Below are positions 1-6,989 of a stretch of 8,170 nt of DNA, piece after piece; the first letter of the stretch is position 1; each line of letters begins with the position of its first letter. The stretch is from the NCBI GenBank assembly GCA_023416545.1, contig JAEZHO010000106.1, positions 1-8,170 on the forward strand, written 5' to 3'. This stretch comes from Pseudomonadota bacterium (GTDB lineage Bacteria > Pseudomonadota > Alphaproteobacteria > Rhizobiales > Rhizobiaceae). Made by a program: the position numbers and the translations under genes. Under the pieces are notes generated by a model, which searched no databases, was not told the origin of the DNA, and worked only from the letters and a program-made list of their open reading frames with translations.

Positions 1-38
1 CGGAAAGCGCCCAGCAAAAGCCAGGCCCAGGCATTCGC

Positions 39-1331
39 ATGCAGGACAGCCTTCGAACGGTTGGGCTGGTGTCGTTCAGCGGGGCAGTCGGCACGTACGA
101 TTTCATCGTCTTCGCCTTCCTTGCCCCGGTCATCGGCAAGATCTTCTTTCCTCCCGGAATCTCGCCCTGGCTCGTATCGGTCCAGACCTTTGGCATATTT
201 GCCGCAGGTTATGTCTTCCGCCCCTTCGGGGGTATCGTCCTAGCCCATTACAGCGACCTCTTCGGGCGCAAACGCATCTTCGCCTTCTCCACCCTCCTGA
301 TGTCCGGCGCGACGCTCGCGATCGCGGTTCTGCCCGGCTATGCCTCGATCGGCATTGCCTCACCGATCCTTCTGCTGGCGTTCAGGGCGCTGCAGGGAAT
401 TGCCATCGGAAGTGACATTCCCGGCGCATGGACGCTTGCTGCGGAACAGGTGCCGCGCGAGCGGGTGGGGCTGGCCTGCGGCGCGGTTTCGGCCGGCCTT
501 ATCGGGGGCATGCTTCTCGCCGCCGTCATCGTAACGGCGCTCAACCTGATCTTCACCGTCGCCGAGATGGAAACCTTTGCCTGGCGCATCCCCTTTGCAC
601 TCGGGGCTGCACTTGCCGTGCCGGCGGTTTGTCTTCGCCGTCGACTGAAGGAAACGAGGATATATCCGGCGCTCAAGAGCAATCGGGTATTGATGCCGAG
701 CTTTCCCCTGCACGCCGTCCTGCACGACCATCGGCCTGCGCTCGCTTTCTCCATTCTGCTGACCTGGGTAATATCGGCCGGTATGATCGTAATCTTGCTG
801 ATGACGCCGGTCATCCTGCAGACGGTCTACGGCGTGACAACGCAACACGCCCTCCTCGCGGTGAGCATCACGGCCTTCGGCCTGACGACGGGCGCCTTTA
901 TTTCCGGCCTCCTCTTCGACCGGCTGGGCCCCGCGACCTGCATGATGGGGGGCAGCATTCTTTGCGCACTGACAAGCTTTTCCTTCTATTCCCTTGCAGG
1001 CTGGTCCCTCCCCCTCCTTTATATTCTCTCTGCATCCCTGGGGTTCACGGTCGGATTGCTGGGCGCGGCACCCTCTATCATGGTCATGTCGTTTCCGCCG
1101 CGCGTCAGGGCAAGCGGAGTGTCGGCCGCGTACAACATAACCTTAGCGGTCTTTGGCGGGCTGCCCCCCGCCTTGGTAGCCTGGCTGGTCCAGTTCGAGC
1201 CGATGGCGCCAGCCTATTACATCCTGTTCATCGCCTTCCTCACCTTCTGCCTTGGCCACTATCTGTACCGCAATCCCTATCTCCTGGAGGGATCCGCAGA
1301 AGGCTTTCACTGGGGACGCTCGCGTACGTGA
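39..1331 (+). CDS. MFS transporter, metabolite:H+ symporter (MHS) type, 5' end uncertain
   Basis: This is a twelve-helix inner-membrane transporter of the major facilitator superfamily, probably a proton-coupled importer of a small organic acid or zwitterion; the substrate cannot be read from the sequence. The loop between helices 2 and 3 carries the MFS signature, with G65, D73 and the GRKR stretch at 76-79. The helix 4 region RALQGIAIGSDIPGAW and the late RASGVSAAYNITLAVFGG are typical of the MHS (ProP/citrate/shikimate) subfamily. The 430 residues fit the family. The ATG at 39 has no clear ribosome binding site, and its frame stays open to the left edge of the window. MHS proteins usually have 10-25 residues before helix 1, so the true start may lie upstream. 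The gene is followed by a long gap and is probably not in the same operon as the downstream regulators, although it could be one of their targets. Confidence 0.85.
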   Translation: MQDSLRTVGLVSFSGAVGTYDFIVFAFLAPVIGKIFFPPGISPWLVSVQTFGIFAAGYVFRPFGGIVLAHYSDLFGRKRIFAFSTLLMSGATLAIAVLPGYASIGIASPILLLAFRALQGIAIGSDIPGAWTLAAEQVPRERVGLACGAVSAGLIGGMLLAAVIVTALNLIFTVAEMETFAWRIPFALGAALAVPAVCLRRRLKETRIYPALKSNRVLMPSFPLHAVLHDHRPALAFSILLTWVISAGMIVILLMTPVILQTVYGVTTQHALLAVSITAFGLTTGAFISGLLFDRLGPATCMMGGSILCALTSFSFYSLAGWSLPLLYILSASLGFTVGLLGAAPSIMVMSFPPRVRASGVSAAYNITLAVFGGLPPALVAWLVQFEPMAPAYYILFIAFLTFCLGHYLYRNPYLLEGSAEGFHWGRSRT

Positions 1332-1366
1332 CCCGCTTGCACGTGATCGCCACCCCTTTGTGATCG

Positions 1367-1380
1367 AATCTTGCAAGATT
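1367..1380. repeat. 14-bp perfect palindrome AATCTTGCAAGATT
   Basis: The sequence reads identically on both strands. It lies 36 bases after the transporter stop codon, in the gap before the VirG-like gene. No T-run follows, so it is not a standard terminator. It could be a dimeric-regulator operator, but one perfect 14-mer palindrome is nearly expected by chance in a window this size. Confidence 0.3.
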
Positions 1381-1608
1381 GCGGGGCGGTTTGCGGTTTT
1401 GTTGACGCCGGGGCGCGCGTGGGCGCCATGGATGTGTGCACCCGAACCGGGATGACGCCGCAAGGCGACCACCCTCTCGCACTGTCACGTCCGTCAGCTT
1501 TCGGGAGAATTGGCAGGCTATGTACCCGCAAGGAGCATTCGGCACGGCTTTCAGCGCACGAAGTCCCAATGCGCCGGCTGCACAGATTTCCATCGGCAAC
1601 GGCGGGGA

Positions 1609-1631
1609 AGATTCTGAAACACAAATGAAAC
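1609..1631 (+). promoter_or_regulatory. Putative tandem vir-box (VirG-like protein binding site)
   Basis: TGAAAC occurs at 1615-1620 and again at 1626-1631, exactly 11 bp apart, so both copies face the same side of the helix. The 12-mer at 1620-1631, CACAAATGAAAC, agrees with the Agrobacterium vir box TNCAATTGAAAY at 10 of 12 positions (counting N as a match). The upstream copy agrees only in its right half. Phased vir boxes upstream of VirG-activated promoters, virG itself included, are known in Agrobacterium. Here the site is about 130 bases before the VirG-like start and about 60 bases before a candidate -10 element. Autoregulation is the inference. Confidence 0.45.
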
Positions 1632-1656
1632 GGAGCGGGGTTACGCAGTCGCTCCG
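1631..1656. repeat. Inverted repeat CGGAGCG-N12-CGCTCCG next to the vir-box
   Basis: A 7-bp perfect dyad (1631-1637 and 1650-1656) directly abuts the second vir-box-like repeat. As DNA it could be a second regulator site; as RNA it would form a hairpin, but no T-run follows. Its role is unknown. Confidence 0.3.
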
Positions 1657-1728
1657 GCGAGGATTCGGGCCTGGCGGCAACGTTAAATCAGGGGCGTTGC
1701 TTCAGGAGGTCTTCCCGGGCCGCAAACG

Positions 1729-1761
1729 ATGTCAGAAGCTTCCGTGGACATGACGACATGA
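1729..1761 (+). other. Possible 10-codon leader ORF coupled to the VirG-like start
   Basis: ATG at 1729 opens a frame reading MSEASVDMTT, closed by TGA at 1759-1761. That stop overlaps the VirG-like start codon (1758-1760) as ATGA. The only strong Shine-Dalgarno match nearby, AGGAGG at 1704-1709, is 19 bases from this ATG, longer than the usual spacing. The regulator's own ATG has no good Shine-Dalgarno immediately upstream. Coupled translation would explain both facts, but the ORF is short enough to be chance. Confidence 0.2.
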
Positions 1762-2486
1762 AGCATGTTCTTCTCATTGATGACGATCCGGCCATACGAT
1801 CCATGCTGGTCGATTTCCTGTCCCAGCATGCGTTCCGCGTCACCGGCCTCAGCGACAGCCAACACCTGACCCGCATCATGACCAATGATCCGGCCGATGT
1901 GGTCATCGTCGATCTCAACCTCGGCCATGAAGACGGCCTCCAGATCGTCCGGACACTAACCACGTCCTCGGATGCCCCGGTGATGATCATCAGCGGCGAC
2001 CGGCTTGAAGAGGCCGACAAGGTCGTAGGGCTGGAACTGGGCGCCGTCGACTATATCACCAAGCCGTTCGGCATTCGCGAGCTTCTCGCTCGCCTGCGAT
2101 CCTGCCTGCGACGAACCGACGAGCAGCCGAGGCGAACGAGTTCCGACAAGAGCTACGCCTTCGCGGGCTGGAACCTGAACGTCAGGCTGCGCCGTCTTCT
2201 CAGTCCCAAGGGCGAGGAGGTGAAGCTGACGGCCGGCGAATTCAATCTTCTCTGCGCCTTTCTGAAGTCGCCGATGCAGGTTCTTTCCCGCGAGCAGCTA
2301 CTGTCGGCGAGCCGCGTCCATAGCGAAGAAGTCTTCGACAGAAGCATCGACGTCCTGATCCTGAGGCTCCGCCGCAAGCTCGAGACCGATCCCTCGCGTC
2401 CCCGCCTGATCAAGACGGAGCGGGGAATAGGCTATATTTTCGATGCGGAGGTGGCCGTAAATCAGGCCGCGGGAGCCCGGACGTGA
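1758..2486 (+). CDS. VirG-like OmpR-family response regulator
   Basis: This is a DNA-binding response regulator, the presumed phosphorylation partner of the VirA-like kinase at 3459. The receiver domain (about residues 1-120) has the acidic pair D8/D9, phospho-acceptor D52 in VVIVDLNLG, S79 and K102 in KPF. The winged-helix domain (about 140-235) has KLTAGEFNLL at 156, the recognition region RSIDVLILRLRRKLE near 195-209 and the GYIF wing end near 225-228. Stretches such as MKHVLLIDDD, the EDGLQIVR region, ISGDRLEEADKVV and REQLL-SRV closely follow Agrobacterium VirG as I remember it, and the 242 residues match its length. The start was chosen because it begins the conserved first strand and no in-frame start lies just upstream. 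The stop overlaps the next gene by 4 bases. No symbol is given because this is a family-level match. Confidence 0.92.
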   Translation: MKHVLLIDDDPAIRSMLVDFLSQHAFRVTGLSDSQHLTRIMTNDPADVVIVDLNLGHEDGLQIVRTLTTSSDAPVMIISGDRLEEADKVVGLELGAVDYITKPFGIRELLARLRSCLRRTDEQPRRTSSDKSYAFAGWNLNVRLRRLLSPKGEEVKLTAGEFNLLCAFLKSPMQVLSREQLLSASRVHSEEVFDRSIDVLILRLRRKLETDPSRPRLIKTERGIGYIFDAEVAVNQAAGART

Positions 2487-3502
2487 ACCAGCCGGCCATG
2501 CGGCTATGGGTGAACCTGATCGCCCTTCTGGCCCTTTCTCTCGCCGTACCGGGACCACCACTGGTCGGCGCGGAGGAGATCCGCGGCTTTGCTCCGTCGG
2601 AGCCGCTGGCGCCTCTGCCGGCCACGCCGCCGCTGGATCGGGACCGGGTGGCGCTCGGCGGCCGCCTGTTTCACGATACCATCATGTCCCGTCGCCAGAC
2701 GCTCTCCTGCAGCTCTTGTCACGACCTGTCGATCGGCGGCACCGTGCCGCTGAAGCGGACCATCGGTTATGACGGACGGATGCATGCCTTCAATGCACCC
2801 ACCATTTTCAACGTCGGTCATAACTACCGGCTCGGCTGGCGCGGGAAGTTCACCTCCCTTGCCCTGCAGAACGAGAGGGTCCTGATCGATCCCAACCTGA
2901 TGGCCAACGAGTGGGGCATCCTTCTCCCGCGCCTCAGTCGACATCACTACTACGGCGCTGAGTTCAAGAGGGTGTACGGCAACGTACCGGATCGGGAATC
3001 CGTCCTGGATGCGCTGGTCAGCTTTCAGCGGTCGCTGACGACCCCGAACGCACCGTTCGACCTGTTCCTGCAGGGTGATACCAACGCCATTTCGGCGCAG
3101 CAGAAACATGGCTACGAGCTGTTCAAGGGATATGGCTGCATGTCGTGCCATCAGGGAGCACATATCGGCGGCAACATGTTCCAGATTTTTGGCGTCTTTG
3201 CGGACCCCGAAACCGACAGGCTCTCGGCAACCCTCTCCCCGGAATGGCCGCTGAACGACATCGCCCAGGACCAGGAAGCGTTTCGCGTTCCGAGCCTGCG
3301 CAACGTCGCGGTCACCGCCCCCTATTTCCATGACGGCAGGGCCGAAACGCTCCGTGAAGCGGTCGCGATCATGGGAAGAAGCCAGCTCGGGCGCGAAATC
3401 GCCGACACTGAAATAGACGCAATCACCGCATTTCTTGAAAGCCTGACCGGAGAATACAATGGCAAGAGGCTTCAAACCTCTAACGGAGAAGATCGCCGGT
3501 GA
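2483..3502 (+). CDS. Di-heme cytochrome c peroxidase / MauG-family protein, secreted
   Basis: This is a periplasmic di-heme enzyme of the bacterial cytochrome c peroxidase/MauG family, which typically reduces hydrogen peroxide or oxidises a protein substrate. Residues 7-30 form a signal peptide with a likely cut after VGA (30/31). Two CXXCH heme-attachment motifs are present: C76-S-S-C79-H80 and C219-M-S-C222-H223. The stretch FRVPSLRNVAVTAPYFHDGR is a family hallmark. M297 in AVAIMGRSQLG sits where ordinary peroxidases carry an axial methionine, whereas MauG has tyrosine; this favours peroxidase-like chemistry. The 339 residues fit the family. The GTG start has GGGAG seven bases upstream and overlaps the regulator stop; ATG at 2498 is an alternative. 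The end overlaps the kinase gene by 44 bases. Placement between a VirG-like regulator and its kinase suggests a signalling-linked role, which is inference. Confidence 0.9.
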   Translation: MNQPAMRLWVNLIALLALSLAVPGPPLVGAEEIRGFAPSEPLAPLPATPPLDRDRVALGGRLFHDTIMSRRQTLSCSSCHDLSIGGTVPLKRTIGYDGRMHAFNAPTIFNVGHNYRLGWRGKFTSLALQNERVLIDPNLMANEWGILLPRLSRHHYYGAEFKRVYGNVPDRESVLDALVSFQRSLTTPNAPFDLFLQGDTNAISAQQKHGYELFKGYGCMSCHQGAHIGGNMFQIFGVFADPETDRLSATLSPEWPLNDIAQDQEAFRVPSLRNVAVTAPYFHDGRAETLREAVAIMGRSQLGREIADTEIDAITAFLESLTGEYNGKRLQTSNGEDRR

Positions 3503-5984
3503 AGCCTGGCTGATCGTCCTTGCGACTCTCTCTGCGATCTTTCTCGCGGTCATCGCGGTCGGTCGCGACGCAGGACGGCCAGCGCATGAAGCGGTGATGC
3601 TGAACCTGAGAGCCGTCGACGTCAATCACGCCTCGCTTCAGCGCGACGTGTTGCGGGCGCGTGCCGGCCTGTTGATGTCCTACGACCCCCTGGTCAATTC
3701 CGTGGTCGCGCTGCGCAAGACCGCAGCGACCCTTCACGAGCTGTTCGCCAACAGCTACTTCGGTCCTCGCGGCGAGCTCGAAGCTCTGCTGTCCGAACTT
3801 CAGGCCGCGATCGACGCGGACGAAACCCTTGTGGAGCGCTTCAAGACGCGCAACGCCCTCTTGCAGAACTCGATCGGCGTGTTCGGGCAGACCCTAACGG
3901 AACTGCATCAGTCGCCTGACGACGGGGTCAAGTCGGTGCTGGATGAGGTCAGCGACCTCGGCAACCTGATGATGCGGTTCTCCACCCGGCCTGACCTTGA
4001 TCTCAAACGAGCCATCGGAATTCGCCTGGCCCGGCTGGATCAGTCGATCCCCGTCCTTCCGGTCGGAAAGGACATACAGACGCTGACGGCCCACGCCCGC
4101 ATGATCCTGTCGATCCTTCCGACGGTCGATGCCAAGGTCGCCTCGATGCAGGCCTCCGCCACCCCTTTGCGCGCCGAACGCCTGCAGGCGAAGTATCTGG
4201 AGGTGGCAGGGGAGGCCAATGCACGCGCGGCAGCCAGCCGGATGCTGCTCGCGGTGACGGCCATTGCGCTGTGCCTCTACGTCTTCGTTCTTGTCTATCG
4301 CCTGCGCAACCAGACCGAAAGGCTGAAGCGGCGCCTGCAGTACGAACAGGTCATCGCCGAGAGCAAGGCAGAGATGTTCAATACAGCACCACGCGATTTC
4401 GCCGAGTTCATGAACGGTGCGCTGAACAGGATGACGTCCTTCTTCACCGGAGACTCGTGCTCGCTGGCCATGGTCAATCTCGACAGCGAGGAGATAAAGC
4501 AGGTCTACGGACTTGCGGAGGAGGACGAGGAAAATCGCGCCCTCATCATCGACTTCATCCGCGACGTTCGGGCAAAGGACCCTCCCCCTGCGCCCCATGA
4601 CCGTTCCCCCTATGTCAGCCTCCTGCGGCCCAACGAGCTGACCTACACCCGCGATGCCACGATCCTGGGGCTGGTCGTCGGATCCCCAATGCCAGACCGG
4701 CAGATGGCCGCCCTGCTGCTGCTCTTCGATCTCCCGCGCCCGGAACTGGGTACGGACGAGATTACCTTCCTGCAGGGATGCCTTCAGACATTGATCGAGT
4801 TCGTCGAGACCAACAACAGCCAGCGCGAGCGGGAGGCACTCGAGCACCGGCTGGAACATGCGCAGCGGCTCGAAGCCGTCGGCACGCTCGCCGGCGGCAT
4901 CGCCCACGAGTTCAACAACGTCCTGGGCGCCATCCTGGGTTATGGTGAGATGGCTCTCCAGCTGCTGCGCAAGCCCTCGATGACGCGCAACTACGTCCAG
5001 GAAATTCTGATCAGCGGCGAGCGGGCAAAGCATATCGTCGACCAGATCCTGACCTTCAGCCGCAAGCGCGAACGGGCGATCAGGCCGTTCAGCGTCACCG
5101 AGGCCGTGGCCGACATCCTGCCGCTGATCGAGGTCACCCTCGGCAGCAAGGTGACGCTCATGGCACACCTGAGCCAGCAGCCCGCGGTCGTGGAAGGCAA
5201 CCCGATCGAGATCCACCAGATCATCATGAACCTCTGCAAGAACGCCATGGAGGCCTCGTCACGGGGACAGGAGGTGGTGGTCGAGGTCAAGACGATCGAG
5301 GTGAGGCGCAGGCGCACCCTGTCTCACGGCGAGATATCGCCCGGCACCTATGTCTATCTGTCGGTCGAAGACTACGGCCCGGGCATCGCGGAACATGTTC
5401 TGCCCCATGTGTTCGAACCCTTCTTCACCACGAAATCGACTGTCGGGGGGACGGGGCTCGGCCTGTCGGCCGTTCATGGCAGCGTCACCAGCCTGGGCGG
5501 AAGCATCAACGTCCAGAGCGCAGCGGGATCGGGGACCCGCTTCGAGCTCTATTTCCCGGCCAGCTCACTCCCGCCTTTGCCGATCAAGAGCTTCTTCGAC
5601 CAGCGCGCCGTCCCGACCGGGAACGGAGAGCGCGTCGTGATCCTGAACAACGACCGATCCCTTCTTGAAATGTACGAGGAGAAGGTCGCCGCGCTGGGCT
5701 ACGAAGCCTTGGGCTACCAGAACATCAGGACCCTCAAGGAGGCCATTCACGGCAATGGCACCTCGCCCGACCTGATGATCATCGACGCCGATTCCCTCTC
5801 CCTGGACGGTCCCCCTCATTCTCTCGCCGCATCGCTGTCGGCTGGCCGCTACCTCGTGCTGGTCGAGGATGACCGCAAGCAATGTGTCGCAAATCCGGAG
5901 ATCACCGCGTCATTCCTGAAGAAGCCCTTCAGCTCCAGGGCCCTGGCAAATGCGATCTTTGATCTGATGAACACCGCCCGCTGA
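3459..5984 (+). CDS. VirA-like hybrid sensor histidine kinase
   Basis: This inner-membrane hybrid kinase is the expected partner of the VirG-like regulator. Order: helix 1 (about 16-35), a mostly helical periplasmic domain (about 37-258, resembling the double all-helical sensor domain of VirA relatives), helix 2 (about 262-280), a coiled and GAF-like cytoplasmic linker (about 285-465), HisKA with H483 in GGIAHEFNN, an ATPase domain with N591/N595, D638-G-P-G, FEPFFTT and GGTGLGL (663-669), and a C-terminal receiver (about 723-838). The receiver keeps D776 and K822 but has N730-N731 where two acidic residues normally bind magnesium. The kinase core and receiver follow Agrobacterium VirA as I recall it (H474 and D766), and the length is similar. 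The start has GGAG six bases upstream and lies inside the end of the peroxidase gene. The ligand is unknown; phenolics, as for VirA, are only a guess. Confidence 0.93.
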   Translation: MARGFKPLTEKIAGEAWLIVLATLSAIFLAVIAVGRDAGRPAHEAVMLNLRAVDVNHASLQRDVLRARAGLLMSYDPLVNSVVALRKTAATLHELFANSYFGPRGELEALLSELQAAIDADETLVERFKTRNALLQNSIGVFGQTLTELHQSPDDGVKSVLDEVSDLGNLMMRFSTRPDLDLKRAIGIRLARLDQSIPVLPVGKDIQTLTAHARMILSILPTVDAKVASMQASATPLRAERLQAKYLEVAGEANARAAASRMLLAVTAIALCLYVFVLVYRLRNQTERLKRRLQYEQVIAESKAEMFNTAPRDFAEFMNGALNRMTSFFTGDSCSLAMVNLDSEEIKQVYGLAEEDEENRALIIDFIRDVRAKDPPPAPHDRSPYVSLLRPNELTYTRDATILGLVVGSPMPDRQMAALLLLFDLPRPELGTDEITFLQGCLQTLIEFVETNNSQREREALEHRLEHAQRLEAVGTLAGGIAHEFNNVLGAILGYGEMALQLLRKPSMTRNYVQEILISGERAKHIVDQILTFSRKRERAIRPFSVTEAVADILPLIEVTLGSKVTLMAHLSQQPAVVEGNPIEIHQIIMNLCKNAMEASSRGQEVVVEVKTIEVRRRRTLSHGEISPGTYVYLSVEDYGPGIAEHVLPHVFEPFFTTKSTVGGTGLGLSAVHGSVTSLGGSINVQSAAGSGTRFELYFPASSLPPLPIKSFFDQRAVPTGNGERVVILNNDRSLLEMYEEKVAALGYEALGYQNIRTLKEAIHGNGTSPDLMIIDADSLSLDGPPHSLAASLSAGRYLVLVEDDRKQCVANPEITASFLKKPFSSRALANAIFDLMNTAR

Positions 5985-5985
5985 A

Positions 5986-6009
5986 CGAGGCGAGGCCGGA
6001 CCCGCCTCG
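5986..6009. terminator. Intergenic hairpin between convergent genes, possible terminator
   Basis: CGAGGCG (5986-5992) pairs perfectly with CGCCTCG (6003-6009) across a 10-base spacer that can add a further GG/CC pairing. It begins two bases after the kinase stop and lies about 20 bases beyond the end of the opposing YgjV-family gene. No proper T-run follows on either strand, so intrinsic termination would be weak. It may instead protect 3' ends. Confidence 0.4.
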
Positions 6010-6029
6010 GCGGAGCAGGGTCGTCCTTC

Positions 6030-6560
6030 TTATGACGGGCACGCGGGGATTGCGCGGCGCGATCGCCAGATCCCGAAAAGAGCCGTTGCTATGCCGACTG
6101 CATCGACGACGGCAATGGGCGACGCGACCAGGAGGTCGTGCACAAGCCAGGGTATGGTGCCGGCCATCACCCATATGCGCAGGCGGAGTTCGTCGATCTG
6201 CATCCTGCCGATCGCAAGGATTACAGTCCCCGCCATTGCACACATGGAGGATGGCCCCGCAAAGGTGAGCAACCCCGCAACCAGCATGGCCGCAATCAGC
6301 AGCGAAGCGGGAACCCAGCGCCAGCACCCGGTGGCTGGCAGCCGCAGCGACAAGGCGACCTGCAGAGCGCTCAGCCAGTTTGCGACTGCTGCCGTCCCCG
6401 CCCCTATCAGCGCGTAATGAGCACCAAAACCCAAGCCTATCCCAAGCTGAACCAGGAGCATGAGGCGACGATTGGGAAAGAACGGCCAGGATATGAGGCA
6501 GAGCGCACCGAAGCCTGCCGCGGCAATGGCGACGGGGTTGCCATCGATGACGGGAAGCAT
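6030..6560 (-). CDS. YgjV-family inner-membrane protein
   Basis: A 176-residue, highly hydrophobic protein with about six predicted membrane helices, matching the YgjV family of inner-membrane proteins whose function is unknown. Family-like features are the early PFFPNRR segment after helix 1, then GFGAHYALIGAGTAAVANWLS, and near the C-terminus IPWLVHDLL followed by a last helix ending in WRSRR. The same pattern (FFNR, then H..LLG..A, then WVIHN, then FWR) is what I recall of E. coli YgjV. The ATG at 6560 was chosen over longer in-frame starts because GAGGAG lies eight bases before it and the family alignment begins there. Its start overlaps by one base (TGATG) the stop of a small upstream ORF, which suggests coupled translation. 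It converges on the kinase gene. Confidence 0.8.
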   Translation of the reverse strand: MLPVIDGNPVAIAAAGFGALCLISWPFFPNRRLMLLVQLGIGLGFGAHYALIGAGTAAVANWLSALQVALSLRLPATGCWRWVPASLLIAAMLVAGLLTFAGPSSMCAMAGTVILAIGRMQIDELRLRIWVMAGTIPWLVHDLLVASPIAVVDAVGIATALFGIWRSRRAIPACPS

Positions 6561-6724
6561 CACACGGGCTCCTCGAAGCCGTTGCGGGCGATCGACGTTT
6601 GCGGGGATATAATCGGGGAGCCGGCTGCACGGGCGTGAGCCGGCACTGGCGCCCGGCGGGGCAATGCCGCGGAAAAAAGCGGGCAGGGATCGAGTTCGCC
6701 CGGCAGTCTGGCGAAAGAGTTCAT
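6560..6724 (-). CDS. Small hypothetical protein, 54 aa, coupled to the YgjV-family gene
   Basis: A 54-codon frame beginning MNSFARLPGELD and ending GFEEPV. I do not recognise it. It is rich in alanine, proline and arginine and has no obvious membrane segment or signal peptide. The case for translation is positional. The purine-rich GGAGGAGGT, an almost ideal ribosome binding site, lies four bases before the ATG at 6724. The stop TGA (6562-6560) overlaps the ATG of the YgjV-family gene as TGATG, and the downstream Shine-Dalgarno sits inside its last codons. Such an arrangement normally marks translational coupling. It could be a real small protein or a leader peptide that mainly controls the next gene. 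An in-frame ATG at 6748 lacks a comparable binding site. Confidence 0.45.
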   Translation of the reverse strand: MNSFARLPGELDPCPLFSAALPRRAPVPAHARAAGSPIISPQTSIARNGFEEPV

Positions 6725-6843
6725 AACCACCTCCTCCGTGTGGTCCAACCTTCGTTTCGGCCGCCGTCCGAGGAGACGGCCGGCGTCGCGGATGAAGTCC
6801 TAGTTCGTGCCGATGGTTGGGAAATTTCGCTTCGCGAGCGCGA

Positions 6844-6864
6844 GGCTTCAAACGATATGAAGCC
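6844..6864. repeat. Inverted repeat GGCTTCA-N7-TGAAGCC
   Basis: Perfect 7-bp arms (6844-6850 and 6858-6864) with a 7-base spacer in the divergent intergenic region. The geometry suits a dimeric-regulator operator, or an RNA hairpin on either strand. No regulator can be assigned. Confidence 0.3.
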
Positions 6865-6958
6865 GTGTGATCTGAAACCGGAAGCGGTCCGGCTCGATTA
6901 ACCGGGCGTTACAAACCACGGATATTGATGTCAAAACTAACACCCGATGCGGGAGCTA

Positions 6959-6989
6959 TTGTGCTGAAGAAAAAGAAGGCTGATATGAA
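6959..6989 (+). promoter_or_regulatory. Possible promoter of the small RNA
   Basis: TTGTGC at 6959-6964 could be a -35 element. At a spacing of 16 to 19 bases lie TGATAT (6981-6986) and TATGAA (6984-6989), loose -10 matches. Either predicts a transcript start near 6993-6997, right where the first stem-loop of the RNA begins. The match to consensus is modest. Confidence 0.35.

Larger units (their letters stand above)
1332..1757. other. Long intergenic region upstream of the VirG-like operon
   Basis: About 430 bases without a convincing gene. Overlapping reading frames exist on both strands, but none has a ribosome binding site or recognisable protein. The region holds the palindrome at 1367-1380, the vir-box-like repeats at 1609-1631, an inverted repeat CGGAGCG/CGCTCCG at 1631-1637 and 1650-1656, a possible -10 element TTAAAT at 1683-1688, and an orphan AGGAGG at 1704-1709. 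The right half is therefore probably the operon promoter and 5' leader. Confidence 0.6.

Noticed and set aside
428..1363. 311-codon plus-strand ORF inside the transporter gene
   Set aside because: It is an out-of-frame shadow with low-complexity, arginine-rich translation and no family resemblance. The overlapping frame encodes a clear transporter.
1436..1753. 105-codon plus-strand ORF just before the VirG-like gene
   Set aside because: No ribosome binding site or recognisable product. It runs across the putative promoter and vir-box region.
2504..3625. 373-codon minus-strand ORF opposite the peroxidase gene
   Set aside because: It is a shadow frame; the plus strand has a signal peptide, two heme motifs and family signatures.
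3894..5216. 440-codon minus-strand ORF opposite the kinase gene
   Set aside because: Long antisense frames are expected opposite GC-rich genes. The translation lacks any domain, whereas the plus strand encodes all the kinase motifs.
6561..6851. N-terminal extension of the YgjV-family protein to a start at 6851
   Set aside because: The extra 97 residues are basic and proline-rich, unlike the family, while a good Shine-Dalgarno and family alignment support the ATG at 6560.
6867..6878. Another TGAAAC-containing 12-mer in the divergent region
   Set aside because: Only the right half agrees with the vir box, there is no phased partner, and it is not clearly placed relative to a promoter.
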